Assembly (NCBI GenBank): GCA_002304855.1
Contig: DBPJ01000003.1
Location: 1,013-7,286 of the forward strand
Direction of reading: 5' to 3'
Origin: Caryophanales bacterium UBA1423
Lineage (GTDB): Bacteria > Bacillota_I > Bacilli_A > RF39 > UBA660
Length of the DNA: 6,274 bases
Under the pieces are notes generated by a model that was not told where the DNA came from, ran no database searches, and saw only the letters and a list, made by a program, of their open reading frames with translations. The position numbers and the translations under genes were made by a program. This document shows positions 1 through 5,267 of the stretch, piece by piece; position 1 is the stretch's first letter; every line of letters starts with the position of its first letter.

Positions 1-309
1 TCTTTTTTCTAAATATTCTTCAATCATCATCCCAATTTTTCGTTGTTGTTTTTTATTAATTGCTGAATATCCGTAACCAGGTACATCAACTAAGTAAAAA
101 CTATCATTAACTAAATAGAAGTTTAAATTTTGAGTTTTACCTGGTGTACTAGAAGTTCTGGCATAATTTTTGCGATTTATTAACGTATTGATAAAACTAC
201 TTTTACCAACATTACTTCTGCCAACTAGTAGAAATTCCGGTTTGCCATCTTCAGGATATTGACTTCTTCTGATAGCACTAACCTTCAGTTCTACATTACT
301 GATTTTCAT
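1..309 (-). CDS. ysxC: Ribosome biogenesis GTP-binding protein YsxC/EngB (partial, N-terminal 103 residues)
   Basis: The gene starts with ATG at 309 and stays open to the left edge, so its C-terminal part lies outside the window. The family is normally about 195-200 residues; roughly half is visible. Translation shows a TRAFAC-class GTPase: P-loop G1 GRSNVGKS (residues 30-37), the G2 region with TSSTPGKTQ (52-60), and G3 DVPGYG (75-80). The SNVGKSS and DVPGYGY wording is characteristic of YihA/EngB/YsxC, a cytoplasmic GTPase that acts late in 50S subunit assembly and is essential in B. subtilis. The G4 (TKxD) and G5 motifs would lie beyond the edge. The start is supported by the Shine-Dalgarno AAAGGTGA (316-323), 6 nt upstream, and by the usual short N-terminus before the P-loop. 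The gene has its own promoter-like sequence upstream, so it may be transcribed apart from nrnA. Identification is from the visible motifs and is firm. Confidence 0.95.
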   Translation of the reverse strand, partial: MKISNVELKVSAIRRSQYPEDGKPEFLLVGRSNVGKSSFINTLINRKNYARTSSTPGKTQNLNFYLVNDSFYLVDVPGYGYSAINKKQQRKIGMMIEEYLEKR

Positions 310-333
310 TATAAATCACCTTTCATGATTTGT

Positions 334-362
334 ATTATATCATATTCAGAAAGTATTGCCAA
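334..362 (-). promoter_or_regulatory. Predicted vegetative promoter for ysxC
   Basis: Reading the minus strand, TTGGCA (357-362; 5 of 6 matches to TTGACA) is followed after exactly 17 nt by TATAAT (334-339; 6 of 6). A TGA just before the -10 makes it an extended -10 (TGnTATAAT). This is the best sigma-A-type promoter in the window. It occupies the 55-nt gap between the nrnA stop and the ysxC start, giving a leader of about 18-20 nt that contains the ribosome binding site. I see no terminator after nrnA, so readthrough from ackA-nrnA could add to expression. Confidence 0.75.
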
Positions 363-364
363 TG

Positions 365-1330
365 TCATTTGGTTTCTGGATGTTCTTCAAGATATTTTTT
401 ACATAGTTCATCTAAATCAGCAATAAACTTATCTACTTTCTCCCAACTATCTAGGCGAACACCACTAGCATATTTATGACCACCACCGCCATATTTTGAT
501 GCTAAAACATTAATTACTGGACCTCTTGATCTAATATTACCTCTAATAACTTCATTTTTAGCATCTTGGGAAAAGGCAGCCCAGGTAATGATTTCCATGA
601 TATTATTAAATTCATTAATCATATTGCCGGCACTAGATGAATCAACTCCAAATTCACTAATTTTATCAACTGGTATTTTAATATAACCTAATCTATTTTC
701 CGTAACAATCATATTCATCGCAATATAACCTTGTAATCTAACTTCATTTAAAGAGCGATAATATAATTTAGCATACAATTCTTCAATATCTAAGTTAAAT
801 TTTCTAACTAATTGAGCAACTAATTCAAAAGTATGGGGAGTCGTATAGTAATATAAGAAACGATTAGTATCTGAGACAATCCCTAAAAATAATTTGCTAG
901 CCGTTTCTTTATCTAAACGAAGTCTAGTCTTATTACACAAATCAACAATCATCTGGCAAGCACTAGATGCTTCTTCATCAACTAATTCTATATCACAAAA
1001 CTTTTTATCAAATGGATGATGATCAATTTTAATACTGTAAGCAAAGTCATTAACTATAGTTCCATCTATTCTTTCTTCATCAGGAGTATCAACTACAATC
1101 AATAAACTATCTTCTTTAGGTAATGGTGTTCTAATTTTATCTAAGCGACCAAAATGATAAAATTTAGCCGCTGAAACACCCACCGCATAGACATTTTTGG
1201 GTGGAAATTTATTTTTAATAATATCTCTTAAGGCAATTTGAGCGGCTAAACAGTCAGGATCTGGTCCAATATGTCTAGCAATGACAATATTATTATATTT
1301 TTTTATTTTTTTATAAATTTTCTTATACAT
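365..1330 (-). CDS. nrnA: Bifunctional oligoribonuclease / pAp phosphatase NrnA (DHH-DHHA1 phosphoesterase)
   Basis: The product has 321 residues, close to the ~313 of B. subtilis NrnA (YtqI). The N-terminal DHH domain carries metal-binding motif I as RHIGPDPD (H20, D24, D26), motif II VVDTPDEERID (D81), motif III IDHHP (D103-H104-H105) and motif IV GIVSDTNRF (D154). The C-terminal DHHA1 domain carries GPVINVLASKYGGGGHKYASG, split here as GPVINVLA (270-277) and GGGGHKYASG (281-290), which binds the nucleic-acid substrate. All catalytic residues are present. The SW...VDKFIADLDELC ending also resembles YtqI. Known members degrade 2-5 nt RNAs and dephosphorylate 3'-phosphoadenosine 5'-phosphate in the cytoplasm. 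Close relatives (GdpP, PDE2) act on cyclic dinucleotides, but GdpP is a longer membrane protein and no membrane segment is seen here. The ATG overlaps the ackA stop by one base (TAATG); a GAGGG (1341-1345) lies 10 nt upstream inside ackA, so translational coupling is likely. The stop is TGA. Confidence 0.93.
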   Translation of the reverse strand: MYKKIYKKIKKYNNIVIARHIGPDPDCLAAQIALRDIIKNKFPPKNVYAVGVSAAKFYHFGRLDKIRTPLPKEDSLLIVVDTPDEERIDGTIVNDFAYSIKIDHHPFDKKFCDIELVDEEASSACQMIVDLCNKTRLRLDKETASKLFLGIVSDTNRFLYYYTTPHTFELVAQLVRKFNLDIEELYAKLYYRSLNEVRLQGYIAMNMIVTENRLGYIKIPVDKISEFGVDSSSAGNMINEFNNIMEIITWAAFSQDAKNEVIRGNIRSRGPVINVLASKYGGGGHKYASGVRLDSWEKVDKFIADLDELCKKYLEEHPETK

Positions 1331-2517
1331 TATACATCATCCCTCATTAATTGATAAGTTGCTTGGGCAATCATAAATTCTTCATCAGTAGGAATAACAT
1401 AACATAAAACTTTTGAATCCTCTCTTGAAATCAACGCTTCTTGACTCTTTATATTATTCTTTGCTTCATCAATATATATACCTAATGGTGCTAATTTGTC
1501 AATAATATTTTTTCTGGCTTCAATACCTCGTTCACCAATACCAGCGGTAAAGCAAATGACATCAGCTCCACCTAATAAGACATAATAACTAGCAATATAT
1601 GAAACTACTTTATTAATAAAAATGTCATAAGCTAATTTACAATGTTCGTTACCGGCTTCAATGCCAGCTTCAATATCACGAACATCAGCACTTAAACCAC
1701 TAACTCCTAAAAAGCCACTAGCTTTATTTAAATCAGTCATTACCTCATCAATAGTTTTATTACTTTTTTGCATGACATATGGAATAATAGATGAATCAAT
1801 ATCACCGGATCTAGTTCCCATTGGAAGACCAGCTAACGGCGTAAAGCCCATAGTTGTATCAATACTTTTCATTTTATCAATAGCACAGATACTACTACCA
1901 TTACCTAAATGACAACTAATGATTTTTAATTTATCATTATTTAATATTTGACTTAAACGATAGGCAATATATTTATGGCTAGTGCCCTGAAAACCATATT
2001 TTCTAATACCATAGTTTTGATACCATTCATATGGTACCGGATAAAGAAAGAATTCTTTAGGCATTGTTTGATGAAAAGTAGTATCAAAAACAGCTATAAC
2101 TTTAATTTGAGGTAAAATATTTTTAAATGCCATAATGGCTATAATATTAGCTGGATTATGTAATGGAGCCAAAGATGAAATCTCATTGAGATTAGCTATT
2201 ACTTGTTCATCAATAATAACTGAATCTGTATATTTTGGCCCACTATGAACTACTCTATGTCCTATACCTTCTATTTCATCAATCTGATTGATTATTTTCA
2301 TCGTAATTAAAATTTTAACTAAACTATTGACAGCATCTTCATGATTATTGAGCACTAATTCTTGTTTATAGGTTTGACCATTATAATTAATTGTATAAAA
2401 GCTATTAGCTAAACCAATACGTTCAAAATTACCAGCACAGATAACAGTAGTGTCTGGCATTTCATATAGTTTAAATTTTAATGACGAACTACCAGCATTG
2501 ATAGCCATTATCTTCAT
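1330..2517 (-). CDS. ackA: Acetate kinase
   Basis: The product has 395 residues, normal for AckA (about 395-408), and belongs to the ASKHA fold. It interconverts acetyl phosphate + ADP with acetate + ATP in the cytoplasm, downstream of phosphotransacetylase (pta is not in this window). Motifs, numbered from the chosen ATG: NAGSSSLKFKLYE (7-19), GHRVVHSGPKY (86-96, with R88), LAPLHNP (117-123), FDTTFHQTMP (144-153, with D145), CHLGNGSS (202-209), MGTRSG (233-238, with R236), FTAGIGE (323-329) and IPTDEE (375-380, with E379). These cover the catalytic residues N7, R91, D148, R241 and E384 of the Methanosarcina thermophila enzyme. The exception is H180 of that enzyme (GFHGTSH), which is Gln177 here (GFQGTSH, codon CAG at 1987-1989). 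An upstream in-frame TTG (2520) exists, but ATG 2517 has the better 7-nt spacing and gives the usual MKIxAINAGSSS start. The gene is the first of a two-gene unit with nrnA. Confidence 0.96.
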   Translation of the reverse strand: MKIMAINAGSSSLKFKLYEMPDTTVICAGNFERIGLANSFYTINYNGQTYKQELVLNNHEDAVNSLVKILITMKIINQIDEIEGIGHRVVHSGPKYTDSVIIDEQVIANLNEISSLAPLHNPANIIAIMAFKNILPQIKVIAVFDTTFHQTMPKEFFLYPVPYEWYQNYGIRKYGFQGTSHKYIAYRLSQILNNDKLKIISCHLGNGSSICAIDKMKSIDTTMGFTPLAGLPMGTRSGDIDSSIIPYVMQKSNKTIDEVMTDLNKASGFLGVSGLSADVRDIEAGIEAGNEHCKLAYDIFINKVVSYIASYYVLLGGADVICFTAGIGERGIEARKNIIDKLAPLGIYIDEAKNNIKSQEALISREDSKVLCYVIPTDEEFMIAQATYQLMRDDV

Positions 2518-2524
2518 CAATACT

Positions 2525-2531
2525 TCACCCT
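2525..2531 (-). promoter_or_regulatory. ackA ribosome binding site (decides the start)
   Basis: AGGGTGA on the minus strand lies 7 nt upstream of ATG 2517 and only 4 nt upstream of the in-frame TTG at 2520. The spacing and the stronger codon both favour the ATG, so the leading extra Met of the longer reading is not used. Confidence 0.75.
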
Positions 2532-2537
2532 AAATTA

Positions 2538-2543
2538 ATTATA
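2538..2543 (-). promoter_or_regulatory. Possible -10 element of an ackA promoter
   Basis: A perfect TATAAT sits just downstream of the spore-gene terminator's T-tract and only 6 nt before the ackA Shine-Dalgarno. The hexamer 17 nt upstream (TACCTT) is a poor -35, and the TG lies directly against the -10 (TTGTATAAT), so it is not a true extended -10. Because ackA follows a terminator and a sporulation gene, it needs its own promoter, and this is the only candidate in the gap. Confidence 0.45.
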
Positions 2544-2575
2544 CAATAAAAGGGAGACTAAAGGTAGTCTCCCTT
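2543..2575 (-). terminator. Rho-independent terminator after the SASP gene
   Basis: An 11-bp perfect stem (2550-2560 pairing with 2565-2575; core GGGAGACTA/TAGTCTCCC) with a 4-nt loop is followed on the minus strand by TTTTATTGT (part of the last T's pairs within the stem). It begins 19 nt past the stop of the spore-protein gene and separates it from ackA. In the plus direction no T-tract follows, so it works one way. Confidence 0.92.
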
Positions 2576-2594
2576 AAATGTTTACATAATTTAT

Positions 2595-2816
2595 TTATTG
2601 AGATTGTCTAGCATTAGCTCCGCCACCAAGTTGTGCTTCACCCATACGTACTAAACGTTTAGTAATTTCACCTCCAACACTACCATTTTGTCTAGAAGTA
2701 GTGTCTGGTCCAAGATTAACACCAAATTCGTTTGCTATTTCATATTTCATTCTATCAATAGCTTGTCTAGCACCTGGGACAATTACTCTATTATTTGAAC
2801 TTGCATTGTTATTCAT
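2595..2816 (-). CDS. Alpha/beta-type small acid-soluble spore protein (SASP)
   Basis: The product has 73 residues, typical for this family (60-75). Family members bind and saturate spore DNA in the forespore, switch it towards an A-like form, protect it from UV and heat damage, and are degraded at germination by the protease GPR. Visible marks are [16 protein letters not shown] (13-28), which contains the GPR cleavage region around YEIANEFGV (25-33), then [12 protein letters not shown] (35-46) and [14 protein letters not shown] (47-60), the two conserved helix segments that contact DNA. The N-terminus (Asn/Ser-rich) and C-terminus (Gly/Ala/Gln-rich) are low-complexity tails, as usual. A near-perfect Shine-Dalgarno, a candidate sigma-G promoter and a strong terminator make it a stand-alone gene. 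It lies directly downstream of thiI, as sspA does in B. subtilis; which paralogue (sspA, B, C or D) cannot be decided, so no symbol is given. It is strong evidence that the organism forms endospores or descends from a spore former. Confidence 0.96.
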   Translation of the reverse strand: MNNNASSNNRVIVPGARQAIDRMKYEIANEFGVNLGPDTTSRQNGSVGGEITKRLVRMGEAQLGGGANARQSQ

Positions 2817-2822
2817 TTTTTA

Positions 2823-2831
2823 TCACCTCCT
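2823..2831 (-). promoter_or_regulatory. Very strong ribosome binding site of the SASP gene
   Basis: AGGAGGTGA on the minus strand is complementary to the anti-Shine-Dalgarno over nine bases and sits 6 nt from the ATG. It is the strongest site in the window and fits the high output expected of a major spore protein. Confidence 0.9.
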
Positions 2832-2838
2832 ACATTTA

Positions 2839-2867
2839 TATAGTGTGACAAAAAATGTCTAACATAC
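2839..2867 (-). promoter_or_regulatory. Candidate sigma-G (forespore) promoter of the SASP gene
   Basis: On the minus strand GTATG (2863-2867) fits the B. subtilis sigma-G -35 pattern gHATR. After exactly 17 nt comes CACTATA (2839-2845), which fits the -10 pattern CATnMTA in all but the third base. Position and spacing suit a SASP gene, whose family is classically sigma-G dependent. The motif is short and the region AT-rich, so the match rests on spacing plus context. Confidence 0.6.
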
Positions 2868-2878
2868 ATATTTTTTGT
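2848..2878. repeat. 9-bp perfect inverted repeat upstream of the SASP gene
   Basis: ACAAAAAAT (2848-2856) and ATTTTTTGT (2870-2878) are exact reverse complements around a 13-nt centre. One arm lies in the spacer of the candidate sigma-G promoter and the -35 lies in the centre. It could be an operator, or a weak hairpin with a T-run just downstream of thiI. In AT-rich DNA it could also be chance. Confidence 0.5.
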
Positions 2879-2890
2879 TGGTAATTAATG

Positions 2891-4078
2891 TTATAGTAAA
2901 TTATGGAGATTATCTTGTTCTATATCAGTAATTTTAATAGTTATGACATTATCTAAACATTCTTTTATTAGATCTTCATAATTAAAAGTTTTTTCCATTA
3001 ATATAGCTTTTTCTAATTTAGGATTGGTGACAGGATGTTTGGGTACAAAAACAGTACAACAATCTTGAAAAGGTAAAATACTGATATCATATGTCGCAAT
3101 TTTTTTAGCTATATCAATAATGTCAATTTTATCCATACAACTGAGTGGTCTAATAATTGGCATATTAGTTACTTCATTAATGACCGCCATACTTGATAAA
3201 GTTTGACTAGCAACTTGACCAATACTTTCCCCATTAACAATGACTAAACAATTATTTTTTTTGGCAAGTAATTCAGTAATTCGATACATCATTCGACGCA
3301 TAATGGTTATCATATATTTAGGATCAACATGTTGATAAATTGTTTCCTGCATTTTGGTAAATGGAATAATATGTAAATTAATTTCATTTGTAAATTTTGT
3401 CATTTTTTTGATTAAATTAATAACTTTATTCCTGGCTTCAATACTAGTATGTGGAATTGATTCAAAATAAATACACTCTAATTTTATTCCTTTTTTTAGG
3501 GCTAAAAAGCCAGCGACAGGTGAATCTATACCACCACTTAGCATCAACATTCCTTTGCCTTGAATGCCAACTGGATATCCTCCTAAACCTTTTATTTCAT
3601 TAGTATATAAATAAGTATAGTCTTTCCTTACCTCAATATTGAGCAATAGTTCAGGATGATGGACATCAACCTTAATATTAGCAATATTTTTTAAAATGTA
3701 ACTACCAACCATTCTACTTATCTCATTACTATTGTATTTAAAAGTTTTATCACTTCTTTTAGTTTCAACTTTAAAAGTATTAAATTTTTCCTTAGATACT
3801 AAATTTAAAGCTTCAGTTTTTATTTTTTCAAGATCACTTGCCACTTTATAACAAATAACAAATGAATAAATACCAGCAATATGTTTTAATATATCAATAA
3901 TAGTAGTTTGATCCTTAGCTTGATATTCGACGAACATACGTCTATTATCTTTGATAATATTTACAGTTAAACCTTTTAGTTTGTGATTAATATTTTTATA
4001 TAGACAATCAATAAAATATTTAATATTACCTTTTTTAAGGGTTAATTCACCATATTTAATAAGGATGATATTATTCAT
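2891..4078 (-). CDS. thiI: tRNA uracil 4-sulfurtransferase ThiI (tRNA 4-thiouridine synthase)
   Basis: The product has 395 residues, the length of the short Bacilli form without a rhodanese domain (E. coli ThiI is about 480). Domain order: an N-terminal ferredoxin-like segment beginning IILIKYGELTLKKGN, a THUMP domain (about residues 60-165), then the PP-loop AMP-forming domain with LSGGIDSPVAGF (180-191; signature SGGxDS). Downstream are VNGESIGQVASQT (281-293) and PFQDCCTVFVPKHP (336-349), where the Cys pair (340-341) matches the position expected for the sulfur-handling Cys of the family. It adenylates U8 of tRNA and replaces its oxygen with sulfur, giving s4U; in some bacteria it also feeds thiamine thiazole synthesis. 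The ATG at 4084 is only about 1 nt from the AGGAG, whereas ATG 4078 is 7 nt away, so the start was set at 4078. That leaves 2 nt after the nifZ stop, so the two genes form one operon. Without a rhodanese domain the sulfur must come directly from the desulfurase, as shown for B. subtilis NifZ. Confidence 0.94.
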   Translation of the reverse strand: MNNIILIKYGELTLKKGNIKYFIDCLYKNINHKLKGLTVNIIKDNRRMFVEYQAKDQTTIIDILKHIAGIYSFVICYKVASDLEKIKTEALNLVSKEKFNTFKVETKRSDKTFKYNSNEISRMVGSYILKNIANIKVDVHHPELLLNIEVRKDYTYLYTNEIKGLGGYPVGIQGKGMLMLSGGIDSPVAGFLALKKGIKLECIYFESIPHTSIEARNKVINLIKKMTKFTNEINLHIIPFTKMQETIYQHVDPKYMITIMRRMMYRITELLAKKNNCLVIVNGESIGQVASQTLSSMAVINEVTNMPIIRPLSCMDKIDIIDIAKKIATYDISILPFQDCCTVFVPKHPVTNPKLEKAILMEKTFNYEDLIKECLDNVITIKITDIEQDNLHNLL

Positions 4079-4080
4079 AT

Positions 4081-5214
4081 TCATTCTCCTAACACTGCTG
4101 ATAATGCTTCATATTCGACGTCAAAACATTTTAAAAATAAGTTGATTTCTTCTTCAGTAGTTAGATGGGATAAACTAATTCGAATTGATGAGATAGCTCT
4201 TTTCTTATCGTTATATAAGGCCATTATTGTTTTTGAAGGACCATCAAGTTTAGAACAAGCAGTTTGTGAAGAAACATAAATGCCGTGTTGTTCTAAAGCA
4301 TGCATAAAAGTTTCAGAATTGATACCAACATAACTAATATTTAAAATATGAGGTAGACAATGTTCATTGCTATTTATCTTAATATGCTCATATTTACTTA
4401 ATTCATTTCTAATTAGATCATTTAATTTTTTTATATGTTCATATTTTTCATCTAAATTTTCTAAACTTAATCTTAAGGCTTTTGAAAATGAAACAATGAG
4501 TGCTAAAGAAGGAGTACCAGCCCGATAGATACTTTGACTTTTACCACCATGTAAAAGTGGTTCTAAGTCAATACTAGCTTGTTTAAAGAGACATCCTACT
4601 CCTTTTAGACCATAAATTTTATGTGATGAAAAACTATATAAATCAATATTAGTTAAATCAACTGGAATCTTACCAACAGCTTGAGTACCATCAACATGGA
4701 AAAATAATTTAGAATATTTTTTTAAGGCTTTACCAATTTCATTAATTGGTTGAACAATACCTACTTCACTATTGACATGACAGATTGATACTAAGATAGT
4801 GTCATCTCTAATAAGACTTTTTAAATGTTCAATATCGACTAAGCCATTATCTAATAGATTGACATAAGATATTTCAAACCCACGATTACTTAGATAGTGC
4901 ATTACTTCACTAACTGATGAATGCTCTAATTTAGTAGTAATTATGTGTTTACCTCTATTTTGATATTTATAACAAATGCCTTTGATGGCTAAATTATTAG
5001 CTTCAGTTGCGCCACTAGTAAAGATCAATTCATTACTTTTGACGTTTAATAATGAAGCCATTTGTTCAATTGCTCTATTCATCAATTCATAACTATCTGA
5101 TCCTAATTTATGCAAAGAATTAGGATTACCAATATAATCTTTGGCAACTTTCTCAAAAGATGTTAGTACTTCTAAATTAACTGGTGTAGTAGCACTATAA
5201 TCTAAATAGATCAT
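4081..5214 (-). CDS. nifZ: Cysteine desulfurase, NifS/IscS family (NifZ-like, ThiI partner)
   Basis: The product has 377 residues, the usual size of class V aminotransferase-fold desulfurases (380-400). It uses pyridoxal phosphate to split cysteine into alanine and a protein-bound persulfide. Visible motifs, numbered from the chosen ATG: IYLDYSATTP (2-11), TSGATEANNLAIKG (66-79), LEHSSV (96-101; H98 stacks on PLP), HVNSEVGIVQP (146-156), HVDGTQAVGK (173-182; D175 and Q178 contact PLP), SFSSHKIYGLKG (195-206; K199 forms the Schiff base), RAGTPS (231-236) and SSQTACSK (315-322; C320 carries the persulfide). The C-terminal IRISLSHLTTEEEI is typical. Placement directly before thiI matches nifZ of B. 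subtilis, which serves ThiI and not general Fe-S assembly (sufS does that); the partner role is inferred from context. A GTG at 5223 lies inside the Shine-Dalgarno, so ATG 5214 was chosen. The TGA stop overlaps the first, unused thiI ATG. Confidence 0.92.
   Translation of the reverse strand: MIYLDYSATTPVNLEVLTSFEKVAKDYIGNPNSLHKLGSDSYELMNRAIEQMASLLNVKSNELIFTSGATEANNLAIKGICYKYQNRGKHIITTKLEHSSVSEVMHYLSNRGFEISYVNLLDNGLVDIEHLKSLIRDDTILVSICHVNSEVGIVQPINEIGKALKKYSKLFFHVDGTQAVGKIPVDLTNIDLYSFSSHKIYGLKGVGCLFKQASIDLEPLLHGGKSQSIYRAGTPSLALIVSFSKALRLSLENLDEKYEHIKKLNDLIRNELSKYEHIKINSNEHCLPHILNISYVGINSETFMHALEQHGIYVSSQTACSKLDGPSKTIMALYNDKKRAISSIRISLSHLTTEEEINLFLKCFDVEYEALSAVLGE
4086..4090 (-). promoter_or_regulatory. 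thiI ribosome binding site (decides the start)
   Basis: AGGAG on the minus strand lies within the last codons of nifZ, 7 nt before ATG 4078 but only 1 nt before ATG 4084. The spacing makes the second Met the real start and argues against an ATGA overlap with nifZ. Confidence 0.75.
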
Positions 5215-5219
5215 TTTTA

Positions 5220-5225
5220 TCACCT
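5220..5225 (-). promoter_or_regulatory. nifZ ribosome binding site (decides the start)
   Basis: AGGTGA on the minus strand is 5 nt upstream of ATG 5214. The upstream in-frame GTG (5221-5223) is part of this site and cannot also be the start codon, so the protein begins MIYLDYSATTP, like its relatives. Confidence 0.8.
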
Positions 5226-5230
5226 AACTC

Positions 5231-5259
5231 ATTATAACAAAAAAAGTAATATCAGTCGA
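5231..5259 (-). promoter_or_regulatory. Predicted promoter of nifZ-thiI, overlapping the upstream terminator
   Basis: A perfect TATAAT (5231-5236) with TGT in front forms an extended -10 (TGTTATAAT). Seventeen nt upstream is TCGACT (5254-5259; 4 of 6 matches to TTGACA), which falls in the loop and stem of the glycosyltransferase terminator. The leader to the nifZ start would be only about 10 nt. Since the terminator cuts off upstream transcription, the operon needs a promoter here. Confidence 0.65.
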
Positions 5260-5266
5260 TATTACT
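5239..5266 (-). terminator. Rho-independent terminator after the glycosyltransferase gene
   Basis: A 9-bp perfect stem (AGTAATATC, 5258-5266 pairing with 5245-5253, minus-strand reading) has a 4-nt loop and is followed by an uninterrupted run of T (5239-5244, seven counting the last stem base). It starts 1 nt after the TGA stop of the glycosyltransferase gene. The stem is AT-rich, so it is weaker than the SASP terminator, but the T-tract is good. Confidence 0.85.
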
Positions 5267-5267
5267 G

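Noticed and set aside
310..326. Five-codon upstream ORF (ATG at 326, stop TAA overlapping the ysxC ATG)
   Set aside because: It looks like a leader peptide with a TAATG junction, but it has no ribosome binding site of its own and simply contains the ysxC Shine-Dalgarno; probably chance.
365..1330. nrnA product as a cyclic-di-AMP phosphodiesterase of the GdpP type
   Set aside because: There are no membrane helices, PAS or GGDEF-like domain; length and motifs match stand-alone NrnA/YtqI, though side activity on dinucleotides cannot be excluded.
1661..1912. Plus-strand open frame of 83 codons inside ackA
   Set aside because: It lies wholly antisense to a well-conserved gene, has no Shine-Dalgarno that I can see and resembles no protein family; it is a shadow of ackA.
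2518..2520. TTG start for ackA
   Set aside because: It would add one Met-coded residue ahead of the standard MKI start; the adjacent ATG has better spacing and codon.
2817..2890. Riboswitch or small RNA in the thiI-SASP gap
   Set aside because: The 74 bases hold only the promoter, the short inverted repeat and the ribosome binding site; no multi-stem conserved structure is visible.
4079..4084. thiI starting at ATG 4084 with a 4-bp ATGA overlap with nifZ
   Set aside because: The AGGAG would be only 1 nt from this codon; the ATG two codons later has 7-nt spacing and gives the N-terminus expected for the family.
5221..5223. GTG start for nifZ
   Set aside because: The GTG is part of the Shine-Dalgarno AGGTGA itself, and family members begin MIYLDY.
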